From NCBI GenBank assembly GCA_003602605.1, contig QQRW01000045.1, positions 1 to 32,388 of the forward strand: 32,388 nt of DNA, in the 5' to 3' direction. Source of the stretch: Candidatus Poseidoniales archaeon (GTDB lineage: Archaea; Thermoplasmatota; Poseidoniia; Poseidoniales; Poseidoniaceae). Below the pieces are notes generated by a model. It saw only the letters and a list, made by a program, of their open reading frames with translations. It did no database searches and had not been told where the DNA came from. This document shows positions 1 through 7,030 of the stretch, piece by piece; positions within the stretch are counted from its first letter, which is position 1; the number at the start of each line of letters is the position of its first letter. A program made the translations under genes and the position numbers.

Positions 1-752
1 CCACACTGATGGCACGGTCGGTCATTACGAGTGAACACCCAGTGCCTTGCCCGACCTCGTGACAAACCAATATCTCTCAGCTGCTCATAGAGTTCCAAAT
101 CAACGGTGATGCCCGGAACTTTGTAGGATTGGCGCGAAAGGAACAGTGCTTGCTCAGCAAGCCTTCTTTTTTCATCTTCATCGAGAGAGGAAACGGTTCG
201 GTCGGGATGGAGTTTGGCAGTAAAAAGCACCTCACTTCGCAGATAATTACCAATCCCCGCAAAGAATCCCTGGTCGAGCAGCAGCGTTTTCAGCCGTTTC
301 CTCTGAAATCGCTTGTGGTTCATGTGTTCAATCAACTCGTCCGTTGTCGTCTCATCGATGACAACATCGGGGCCAAGCTTGGCGATGTACTGGTGGCCGG
401 AGACTTCCCAAGGCTCGAGCATGAGAATATCTGTGGCAGACCACAAGCGGCAAGTGTGCGTCTTGGTTGACAGCGCAATCCGTAACGAGCGGTTCCATTT
501 TTTGGCTTCAGTTGCTCTGCGATTAACGGTCCATCGTCCATACAACTGATTGTGACTGTAAAGAACAAAGGTGTCAAAGTGAATCAACATGGCCTTTCCT
601 CTCGCCTCGACTTTGAGAACGGTCTTGTCGAGAAACTCGTTGGTACGTTTTTCGTAGCGCGGTAGTGTGATCTCAATGTCCTCGATGGTCTTACCCTCAA
701 GCGCATTGCGAATCTTCGACGCAGCGCGATGTATCTCTGGACCTTCCGGCAT
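1..752 (-). CDS. nei: Endonuclease VIII-like DNA glycosylase (Nei/MutM family), 3' end cut off by window edge
   Basis: Base-excision repair glycosylase/AP lyase that removes oxidised pyrimidines from DNA. The start ATG at 752 gives MPEGPEIHRAA, where the N-terminal Pro becomes the Schiff-base nucleophile and Glu3 the general acid. RGKAML carries the conserved beta-hairpin lysine, and LYSHNQLYG is a Nei-specific signature. The helix-two-turns-helix region is visible around LLDQGFFAGIGNYLRSE. Translation is open to base 1 (about 250 residues) and ends inside the C-terminal zinc finger, of which only the first CxxC pair (CHQC) is in view. The family is mainly bacterial, and the match here is closer to E. 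coli Nei than to MutM. It lies 69 nt downstream of purP on the same strand and may be cotranscribed with it. Family call is secure; substrate range is inferred. Confidence 0.9.
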   Translation of the reverse strand, partial: MPEGPEIHRAASKIRNALEGKTIEDIEITLPRYEKRTNEFLDKTVLKVEARGKAMLIHFDTFVLYSHNQLYGRWTVNRRATEAKKWNRSLRIALSTKTHTCRLWSATDILMLEPWEVSGHQYIAKLGPDVVIDETTTDELIEHMNHKRFQRKRLKTLLLDQGFFAGIGNYLRSEVLFTAKLHPDRTVSSLDEDEKRRLAEQALFLSRQSYKVPGITVDLELYEQLRDIGLSRGRARHWVFTRNDRPCHQC

Positions 753-821
753 GGTAACAACCCAAGCCCTGCTCAAGAGATTATCAATGTCTGTATGGCG
801 AGCTGAGAGGGGAATACGGTA

Positions 822-1979
822 TCATGTGAGGACTTCGAGCAAACGGTCTTGCTCAGCAGCCATACGCAGTTCCATAGCAATGCGTCGTCCACTGGACATT
901 GGCTTTCTCCATGTTGCGTTTCCATACGGGTGTCCAACGCTGACGTGGACGTTTGTGCCACCACCCAAACGAGGGGCAACGTCGTAGATGTAGTAATTCA
1001 TATCCTTGTCAATACAGGTTTGCAAACAGAACGGTCCGATGATGCCTGGGTCGTAATGCTCTTTGCTTGCAGTGATGAATCTCTCTCCGAGTTCAAACGC
1101 TTTCTCAAGCAGTGATTCTCGAATCGTTGCGGTGTTGTGACCAACAACGGTCATCTCAGGGATTTGTTGGTGAGCAGGCATGGTCATTTGCTGAGGAGCG
1201 GGAAGACGAACGTGACCGTCAAGAGAGGACTCAAATCTCCAGTCGACACCGAGCAATTCGAGTTTTTCACCCTCTTCAGCCAACGGACTATAGAAAAAGT
1301 TGAGATTGAAAACTGGGCCGATAACGTAGCGTTCAATCCGTGCGCCAGCAAGTGATTCTTCATCGATGACGCCTTCCGCAAGTAGGGTTTGCGACTTCTC
1401 TTGGTATTCGGCATAGGATGCACAGGTGAAGAATCCACGCTCAAGTTTCTTCTGAGCGTGGTGCAGTTTGACGATAACCAGACAATCGATGTCTTGAGGG
1501 TCGGCAATGGCTTCTGGATACGGCAATCCAGCCTTGTCCAAAATCCAGTAGTAGTCTTGCTCTTCGGTTCGCTCTTCCATACGGAGCATGTTTCGAGAAC
1601 CGAACAGCGGCACCTTGAATGTGTCTTCAACATCGGCAATCGAAGAGTACGAGGTGAACGATCGGTTCGGGATGTAGACCACGTTACGCTTGCGCATTTG
1701 TTCCTGCATCTCTTCCTTCATGACATCGTTGAACGAAGGCATGACAATGGCCTTATCGACCATTCCACGAACCACTCGGCCGGATTGTGAGCGGTGCGCT
1801 TTGAAGTAATTGGCGTAGGTCTTGTGACGGCCCTCTTTGCAATAAGCAACGGTTGGGAATCCTTCCTCAATGGCTCCGTCGCAGATGTCCAATGCCGAAT
1901 GCGAGGCGGTCATCCCGATTCTGAGTTTCATTCGGTCGTAATCTTCGACGATGGATGCGATATCTTCTTTCGACAGCAT
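822..1979 (-). CDS. purP: Formate-dependent FAICAR synthetase PurP
   Basis: Catalyses the archaeal ninth step of purine synthesis: ATP- and formate-dependent formylation of AICAR to FAICAR, without a folate cofactor. The 385-residue length is usual for PurP. The N-terminal region has the family hallmark TASHSALDICDGA (about residues 24-36) followed by EGFPTVAYC. The middle and C-terminal parts have the ATP-grasp pattern, including YDVAPRLGGGTNVH near residue 345, a stretch that supplies metal/ATP-binding residues in this family. The ATG at 1979 is preceded by a GAGGGA ribosome-binding site 6 nt upstream. It lies between a coiled-coil gene and nei on the same strand. No other purine gene is in view. 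Confidence 0.95.
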   Translation of the reverse strand: MLSKEDIASIVEDYDRMKLRIGMTASHSALDICDGAIEEGFPTVAYCKEGRHKTYANYFKAHRSQSGRVVRGMVDKAIVMPSFNDVMKEEMQEQMRKRNVVYIPNRSFTSYSSIADVEDTFKVPLFGSRNMLRMEERTEEQDYYWILDKAGLPYPEAIADPQDIDCLVIVKLHHAQKKLERGFFTCASYAEYQEKSQTLLAEGVIDEESLAGARIERYVIGPVFNLNFFYSPLAEEGEKLELLGVDWRFESSLDGHVRLPAPQQMTMPAHQQIPEMTVVGHNTATIRESLLEKAFELGERFITASKEHYDPGIIGPFCLQTCIDKDMNYYIYDVAPRLGGGTNVHVSVGHPYGNATWRKPMSSGRRIAMELRMAAEQDRLLEVLT

Positions 1980-2023
1980 GGTGTTCCCTCGATAATGTAA
2001 GTGTAGAAGGGGGGGTCTTTCAT

Positions 2024-2040
2024 CTCATCGGATTGATGAG
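2024..2040 (-). other. Short perfect inverted repeat just after a coiled-coil gene
   Basis: CTCATC and GATGAG form a perfect 6-bp stem around a 5-nt loop. It starts two bases past the stop of the coiled-coil gene ending at 2043 and precedes a run of seven C on the minus strand. There is no T-tract, so it is not a classic archaeal terminator. It could be a small 3'-end or intercistronic RNA hairpin upstream of purP, or chance. Confidence 0.3.
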
Positions 2041-2042
2041 GT

Positions 2043-2930
2043 TCAGTCGTAGCGCTGAAGTTGCATCAATTCCTCGGTAGAGAGTGTCTCTCCTGACATC
2101 AACTTGCCCATCAGGTCTTGGACCTCAACCCGTGCATTTGGCCGTTGTCCGGCACCTGCACTTGCGCCACGCATTGCACGGAGCATGTCTTGAATCGAGT
2201 GCAAGCATCGCAAGGAAACGATGTAGGCACGGTGGTTCTTGTCAGCTTCTTTCTTCGAAGTTCGCAACTTGCGGTGAGCAGATTCTGCCTTTTCACGTTG
2301 GTTGTCGACTTCTTTATTCCATTGGAGCATCAAATCGTGTGCTTCTTGAGCAGCCTCAGCGGCTTGTTCGACAGCAGCGTGTGCTGTTTCTTGTGCTTCC
2401 ATAGCAATGCGGAGTGCTTCTCGGGATTCTTTGAGGTCGGTGTTGGAATCTTCTGAAATTTTCATCTTCTGAATCTTCGCGCTGATTTCCTTCATGCGCT
2501 TCATGACCTTTGTTTCGTTCTTGCCGGTGTGGCGTCCCATTTCGAATTCGTTTTCCAGACGAATCAATTCACGGCGGAGGGAGTGGATGGTATCTGGGCG
2601 GTCTCTTCGACCACGTCGCCCTTCTTCGCGTTGAGGAGCGGCATCTGGCCCCTTTGCTTGATTAAGAGCATCCTTTGCTTCGCGAACTTTCTTGTTTGCT
2701 TCAAGTCGGACGCTCTTCTTTTCTCGAACAATTTCGTTCATTTGCTCACGGATTTCACGTTGTTCTCGAACTTGAACAATAAGTTCCCGAACTTCGCCGT
2801 TCATCTCGTTTCGTGTTGCGGTGAATTTCTTGGAGTTTTCATTACACTCGTCTCGAAGAGTACGGTATTTTGTAGCCTTTTCATCGACCATCTTTCGTCG
2901 TTCTTCGAGTTGAGGTTTTAGTTCATCCAT
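2043..2930 (-). CDS. COG1340-like coiled-coil protein, paralogue A
   Basis: A 295-residue, highly charged, almost entirely helical protein with long heptad-like stretches and no signal peptide or membrane segment. It has the COG1340 layout: an N-terminal helix, a hinge rich in Arg/Gly/Pro (about residues 95-112), and a central block (LENEFEMG, then KVMKRMKEI) that recurs in the coiled-coil proteins at 6091 and 11822. The tail is a canonical GETLSTEELMQLQ motif (residues 280-292). The function of COG1340 proteins is not established; a structural or RNP-associated role is a guess. The ATG at 2930 follows a GGTGAG ribosome-binding site. The gene is 125 nt downstream of the Roadblock-like gene. 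Confidence 0.85.
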   Translation of the reverse strand: MDELKPQLEERRKMVDEKATKYRTLRDECNENSKKFTATRNEMNGEVRELIVQVREQREIREQMNEIVREKKSVRLEANKKVREAKDALNQAKGPDAAPQREEGRRGRRDRPDTIHSLRRELIRLENEFEMGRHTGKNETKVMKRMKEISAKIQKMKISEDSNTDLKESREALRIAMEAQETAHAAVEQAAEAAQEAHDLMLQWNKEVDNQREKAESAHRKLRTSKKEADKNHRAYIVSLRCLHSIQDMLRAMRGASAGAGQRPNARVEVQDLMGKLMSGETLSTEELMQLQRYD

Positions 2931-3055
2931 TCGTATCTCACCTGTTCGTGGAAGACTCCCATCTTCTCACTGGCCTTGCGACCGACCCTTTACATTTAAT
3001 CTCTTCACTTGGAAAACTAGAGCAAAGCAACCCATTTTTGACTCAGAATTCGTCT
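2931..3055 (-). promoter_or_regulatory. Probable promoter and 5' leader of coiled-coil gene A
   Basis: This 125-nt gap holds the minus-strand AT-rich element AGATTAAATGTA (3002-2991), a plausible TATA box that would start transcription near 2970 and give a leader of about 40 nt. GAAGA/TCTTC (2951-2966) could form a weak hairpin within that leader. GGTGAG at 2938-2943 is a Shine-Dalgarno site. Assignment is by position and composition only. Confidence 0.4.
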
Positions 3056-3418
3056 CTAAGGTATGAGCGCATTGAATCGAACCGTTGCTTCATCCAGCAT
3101 GTGGCGAAGTTGGCCAAGGTTTGAGGAGACCGCGCATCGAACCACAAGTACACGGTTTCCAGAGAGTTCTTGGACGATTACGGTGCCGTTTTCAGCGTTC
3201 AGTGTTACTCTTCCGTTCGAAAACGACGGATCAAGAAGTGCAATAGCCTTGGCCAAATGTTGGACACTGTCATCGTGTTGGGGTTCACTGAACAAGACGA
3301 AGCCTTCACCGTCGAGTAGAGCAGCACCGGTGACGCCGGATTGCGCTGCTATGTCACGAAGTAAGAGAGGTTCCACACATCGTCGAAGCATCGGGGGGGC
3401 ATAACCTTTGACCCTCAT
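3056..3418 (-). CDS. Roadblock/LC7-like (MglB-fold) small protein
   Basis: A 120-residue protein with the Roadblock/LC7 pattern: an N-terminal helix, then VTGAALLDGEGFVLFS (about residues 29-44, first beta-hairpin), a helix with HLAKAIALL, three beta strands (RVTLNAENG, TVIVQELSG, RVLVVRC) and a C-terminal helix. In bacteria and archaea such proteins commonly dimerise and often regulate small Ras-like GTPases, but no GTPase gene is in this window. The ATG at 3418 lies about 25 nt downstream of a minus-strand TATA-like GATATAA (3446-3440), which suggests a leaderless mRNA. A 7-G run (3393-3399) lies in the N-terminal codons; an internal ATG at 3391 is an alternative start. Fold call is moderate. 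Confidence 0.65.
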   Translation of the reverse strand: MRVKGYAPPMLRRCVEPLLLRDIAAQSGVTGAALLDGEGFVLFSEPQHDDSVQHLAKAIALLDPSFSNGRVTLNAENGTVIVQELSGNRVLVVRCAVSSNLGQLRHMLDEATVRFNALIP

Positions 3419-3439
3419 GGGCTTTTGAGAATTTGCAAC

Positions 3440-3446
3440 TTATATC
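3440..3446 (-). promoter_or_regulatory. TATA-like element of the Roadblock-like gene, overlapping a stop codon
   Basis: The minus-strand heptamer GATATAA is centred about 25 nt upstream of the ATG at 3418, the spacing expected for a leaderless archaeal transcript. It overlaps the TAA stop of the upstream acetyltransferase gene. Identified from sequence and spacing only. Confidence 0.45.
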
Positions 3447-3916
3447 GGCCCCTTCATCAGATATCCGAGACCGGATGCATAATAGTTTGAAAGATGACGA
3501 ATCACCTCGAGGTTTCTTGATGTATAGAATTTCTGAGCGCGAATGTTTTCCGCTTTTACTTCGAGTTGAATGGATTTCTTTCCTTGGGCAATTGATGCCT
3601 CGACCAAGTGTTCCCATGCCTTTGCACCCCATCCAGCTGATTGGTACTCGGAATCAATGACGAAGGCTGCGATTCGAACTCCATCAATTTCGTGTGGTAA
3701 GGCCCACATGAGTCCAAGTAATGCATCTGGATGAGGGTACTTACTGTTATCGAGCAGGAGCATGTTGCCAGCCCACTGAGGAATTGGTAGGTTCGATATC
3801 GAATCCAATGTGTACTGTTCTCCGGTCTCTTTTAGAAATAAGGAACGAACTTTTTCTTTCCATTCATCCGACAGCGACTTTGGTTCAAAACCGTACACCC
3901 ACTGGATGTTATCCAT
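3440..3916 (-). CDS. GNAT-family N-acetyltransferase
   Basis: Predicted acetyl-CoA-dependent acetyltransferase of about 158 residues. Motif A is visible as the strand RIAAFVID followed by QSAGWGAKAWEHLV, which matches the Q/RxxGxG/A pyrophosphate-binding turn. Motif B is LEVKAENIRAQKFYTSRN, the usual N-x-x-A-x-x-[FL]Y element. The acceptor is unknown; RimI-like protein acetylation is possible but unproven. It begins 9 nt after the stop of the terminal nucleotidyltransferase gene and so probably shares its mRNA. ATG at 3916 was chosen; a TTG two codons upstream (3922) is the alternative. Its position in the tailing-enzyme operon makes an RNA- or RNP-related substrate conceivable. Confidence 0.85.
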   Translation of the reverse strand: MDNIQWVYGFEPKSLSDEWKEKVRSLFLKETGEQYTLDSISNLPIPQWAGNMLLLDNSKYPHPDALLGLMWALPHEIDGVRIAAFVIDSEYQSAGWGAKAWEHLVEASIAQGKKSIQLEVKAENIRAQKFYTSRNLEVIRHLSNYYASGLGYLMKGPI

Positions 3917-3925
3917 CGGCAAACC

Positions 3926-6094
3926 TCATTCTTTGCGACCCTTTTTCGATTGAGAGCGCTCGCCACGTCGTACGGTCAAGTTACGATTTTGCTTCTTCTT
4001 CCGTTCTGCCCTGCGGGTTGATTTTGGTGTTGGTTTCGATGTACCTACCGATGCAAGCCCGCCGCTGTTGAGCAACACGTCAAGGTCAGAAAGAGAAAGA
4101 GCCCCGCCGGTTGCAGCACGCTGTTGAACATCTTCAGGCTTCGGTCCTTTATTGCGAGGTTTCCAATCCGCTTGACCGGATTTTTTCTTGCGTGCTCGGT
4201 CTTTGTTGCCAGATTTTCGGTTTGAAGTTCCCTTGGCTGAAATACGAGCCCATGCGTCCAACCGTCCCTTCTCACGTCGTAATTGTCGCATCTCTCTTCG
4301 ACGCTCTTGAATCACTTTGTTGAGTGAGTGGGCGTTCTGATCAAATTGTCTAGCTTCACTGAATTCAGTGGTGATGTTAGCGAGTATTGGCTCAGAATTA
4401 ATCAATTCTGCACGAACTTCGGATTGCTTGTTCTCAGTTATTTTCAAGTCTTTGACCGCTTTTTTCTGTTCACGGACCAGTGAGATAAACTCCTTGTGAG
4501 CAGCATCGGCTTGGAGGGCAACTTCATGCATAGCTTGCAATTCAAAGAACCATGCAAACTGGTCCTCTTCACGCTGGAGTGACGGCACTTGGAAGAAATC
4601 CACATCATCGGTAAGGTTGTTGTAGACTTCAACAAGAAGTTCTCGTATTCTGTAGAGAGGGATTCCTATTTTTTGATTGAGTTGGTCACGCTTTTCCTGC
4701 AATGCATTCATCCGTTCACTGCGGGGGCGAAGACTGCGTACAATCTTGCGATGTTCGTTGCGTAAGTCGCTGGTTTCTTCGAAAAGCCCCCGAAGGGCTT
4801 GTGAGATTTTGATGTTGTTTTGTCGTTCCTGTTGAAGCATTTCGATGCGTCCATCAAGATCTGTGAGCTGTTCGTTATTCGCCTTAACTTTCAATTCAAA
4901 GTCCGCCTTCGAAAGTGGGCGCAAGTCCTCAAAGAGATCTTTCTCTTCGATTGTTGGGAAACGTTCGGGGTTCTTGAGTTCGCACAAATCCTTCCAGGGT
5001 TTCCCTTCGTTAAGTGCCAGCCAGAATCGGAAAAGTTCCTCTTGAATGTCAAGTGCCCCCTCAGGGCGCAGGACGCGGCTCAAGTCATGTTCATGATTGA
5101 ATGGGTCTTCAACCGGGAACGAGTGCAACCCAAGCCGTGTCTTTCCTCCGGTTACAACGGCGGTTGAAGCATGGGGTTTGCCGTACTTCCATTTCTTTTC
5201 TTTGCGACCGATGGGTTGTCCACTTCGAATCGAGATGACATGTTCTTCCCAAGGACGCTCAAGAACCAATTGCTTGATGAAATGGGCAAAGATTTCTCCA
5301 ATCGATTGAGTGTTCTTTTCCTTGAGCAACTGTTCGGGGTTGTCCGACATTGTAAGGTCGTACTCTATTCCGTCGACTTTGAGGTGCGTGCGCTCTTTGC
5401 CTGACTGAATGTTTGGCGCGACCGGTGGAGTCGTGGTCTGAAGTGCTTGAAGCATAATCAGGCTCCAAGCATACGATGAGAATGTTCCTCGAGCAGCGTC
5501 ACCTACATCGCGTTGCGATGCCCAATATTTGACGGCCAGAATGCTGTTTTGAATGCGCTCATCCATCTCTGCATAGCGCTTGAGCAGTGTGGTGTTGTGC
5601 AACGCCAACGTGTTGTTGATGGATATGTCCACTGGGATTTTCGTACGTTCATCGGTGAATTTGATGATTGGTACTTTTGCAGAAGAAATCACTTGGATAT
5701 CTTCCATGTCTTGATTTCTCAGCGTAGTTGAAATCGAGCGAAGAATTTTCTTTGGCTTTTGGTCATTAAACAAGAGGCAGAGATCCATATCACCGCTTGA
5801 GAGGGAGAGGCCTGAAGCAGATGATCCAAACTGTCGCAACGAACTGCCCTTGAATCGACGTTCGACGGTTCTCTTCAAGTGTTCAAACAACCCTTTTCGC
5901 TTTTTGAGCATCACGGAAGATGGTCGTTGTTCAAAAAGTGTCTTTTCAATGTCCTTCGACAGTTGATCGATAGCAGATGCTTCCAAGTCCTCACCGGTTG
6001 GCAACTCAAGTTTGTCGCAGAGGTACTGATGAACAAGTGGCCACCGATGTTGCTGAGCGTTGTCAAAACCCGTGATTGGGCATTCGTCGCTCAT
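3926..6094 (-). CDS. Cid1/TUTase-like terminal nucleotidyltransferase fused to a COG1340-like coiled coil
   Basis: A 722-residue protein. Residues about 60-220 are a DNA-polymerase-beta-like nucleotidyltransferase core of the eukaryotic Cid1/TRF4/TUT group. QFGSSASGLSLSSGDMDL has catalytic Asp102 and Asp104; IPVDISINNTLALHNT has the third, Asp156; then come KYWASQRDV and GTFSSYAWSL. Residues about 225-365 fit the PAP-associated domain: PPVAPNI, SIGEIFAHFIK, then PVEDPFNHEHDLSRVL, with His336 where Cid1 has its uracil-reading His. Known relatives add U or A tails to RNA 3' ends. Residues about 400-650 are coiled coil; GGALSLSDLDVLLNSGG (about 663-679) is followed by a strongly basic tail, suited to RNA or RNP contact. 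Its start overlaps the upstream coiled-coil gene by ATGA. It does not look like an archaeal CCA-adding enzyme. Family call is firm; UTP preference is inferred. Confidence 0.88.
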   Translation of the reverse strand: MSDECPITGFDNAQQHRWPLVHQYLCDKLELPTGEDLEASAIDQLSKDIEKTLFEQRPSSVMLKKRKGLFEHLKRTVERRFKGSSLRQFGSSASGLSLSSGDMDLCLLFNDQKPKKILRSISTTLRNQDMEDIQVISSAKVPIIKFTDERTKIPVDISINNTLALHNTTLLKRYAEMDERIQNSILAVKYWASQRDVGDAARGTFSSYAWSLIMLQALQTTTPPVAPNIQSGKERTHLKVDGIEYDLTMSDNPEQLLKEKNTQSIGEIFAHFIKQLVLERPWEEHVISIRSGQPIGRKEKKWKYGKPHASTAVVTGGKTRLGLHSFPVEDPFNHEHDLSRVLRPEGALDIQEELFRFWLALNEGKPWKDLCELKNPERFPTIEEKDLFEDLRPLSKADFELKVKANNEQLTDLDGRIEMLQQERQNNIKISQALRGLFEETSDLRNEHRKIVRSLRPRSERMNALQEKRDQLNQKIGIPLYRIRELLVEVYNNLTDDVDFFQVPSLQREEDQFAWFFELQAMHEVALQADAAHKEFISLVREQKKAVKDLKITENKQSEVRAELINSEPILANITTEFSEARQFDQNAHSLNKVIQERRREMRQLRREKGRLDAWARISAKGTSNRKSGNKDRARKKKSGQADWKPRNKGPKPEDVQQRAATGGALSLSDLDVLLNSGGLASVGTSKPTPKSTRRAERKKKQNRNLTVRRGERSQSKKGRKE

Positions 6095-6939
6095 TCTTCT
6101 TCACTTCCTTTGGTTTGCTTCTTTTTCGAGCGACGAGTGTAGGTCGGTTTTGATTCCTTCTTCATGTTGTTCGCCCGTCGCCGTGCGTGGCTTGACGGTT
6201 CGCCTTTTTTGACGCGCTGGGCGTTTTCGAGGAGTGAGTCAAATCCCTTGTCAATGTGGTTTTGCCAGTGTTCAATGCCTTTCTGGCTGCTATCAAGGGC
6301 GAGAGCAAGACGTTTTGTTCGTGCATCTGCTCGTCGTCGATGAGCCTCCTGTTCAAGGTAAGTGTTGTGAAAATATTCGTTTTCAGATGCGTGGTCGAGC
6401 AGTGCATTGTGTGCCTTTTCGGACAACGAAAGTTGCTTACGTGCCTCTTGGTACAACTTCTTCATCGTCGCTTGCTCTTCCAGATTGTCTTTTCTTTTCG
6501 ACACCCATTCCTCATGCTGTTGAAGCAATGTCTTCATCTCTTTGATGTATTTTTGCTCGGTTTTGTGGTTGCCGGCATTGGTTTCCAATTCGTGTTCAAT
6601 CTTTTTGAGCTTGTCCTCAAGTTTGGATTGAGCCCATTCAGGGTTTGCTTGCTTGACGCCTCCTGCGTTGGCGATTGTTTCACGAACTTTGCCAGCCTCT
6701 TTGAAAAGGTCTTGAGCTTTTTTTCGAGCAGCATTTCTTTCCTTTTTGAGATTTGCAACTTTGGCGTTCACTGCATCCCTTTGTTCTTTGGCACTTCGAG
6801 CCAAAGGTTCTGCCGCACGTAGTTCATCTTGGCGTGCATCGAGTTGTTCGGGTATGGTCTCTGCAAGGCGTTCGCGCCGGTGCAAAATGGACTTTGCCAG
6901 TAAGGCAGGAGTCATTTCCAGCAACTCGTCAGGACCCAT
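6091..6939 (-). CDS. COG1340-like coiled-coil protein, paralogue B (partner of the tailing enzyme)
   Basis: About 282 residues, nearly all charged helix. A short N-terminal segment (GPDELLEMTPALLAKSI) precedes long heptad-rich helices, and the tail is basic (RRRANNMKKESK, then RRSKKKQTKG). The central HELETNAGNHKTEQKYIKEMK block parallels the coiled-coil proteins at 2043 and 11822. The stop overlaps the start of the terminal nucleotidyltransferase gene by 4 nt (ATGA), implying translational coupling and probably a physical complex. ATG at 6939 was chosen because a minus-strand TTTATTG (6971-6965) would place transcription initiation almost on this codon, giving a leaderless mRNA. TTG at 6960 would add seven residues. 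No catalytic motif is visible. Confidence 0.82.
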   Translation of the reverse strand: MGPDELLEMTPALLAKSILHRRERLAETIPEQLDARQDELRAAEPLARSAKEQRDAVNAKVANLKKERNAARKKAQDLFKEAGKVRETIANAGGVKQANPEWAQSKLEDKLKKIEHELETNAGNHKTEQKYIKEMKTLLQQHEEWVSKRKDNLEEQATMKKLYQEARKQLSLSEKAHNALLDHASENEYFHNTYLEQEAHRRRADARTKRLALALDSSQKGIEHWQNHIDKGFDSLLENAQRVKKGEPSSHARRRANNMKKESKPTYTRRSKKKQTKGSEEE

Positions 6940-6960
6940 ACAGTGTGCGCCAGTCTCCAA

Positions 6961-7030
6961 CCTTCAATAAACATGGCGTAGTGTCTTCATTAGGCGAGAA
7001 AGTGAAGAACCCCCGTGCAGAGGGTGAAGC
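6961..7030. promoter_or_regulatory. Divergent promoter region between paralogue B and the zinc-ribbon membrane protein
   Basis: Seventy bases separate two outward-facing genes. The minus-strand TTTATTG (6971-6965) fits a TATA box for the coiled-coil/tailing-enzyme operon. On the plus strand GAGGGTGA (7020-7027) is a good Shine-Dalgarno site for the ATG at 7031. No clear plus-strand TATA box was found. Confidence 0.45.

Noticed and set aside
3393-3399. Run of seven G as a frameshift site
   Set aside because: The downstream frame stays open and gives a plausible Roadblock-like protein; no second frame of a known family follows. A sequencing-length error cannot be excluded.
6256-6822. A 188-codon plus-strand frame
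   Set aside because: Antisense of the coiled-coil gene; Phe/Cys/Leu-rich translation is typical of a coiled-coil shadow.
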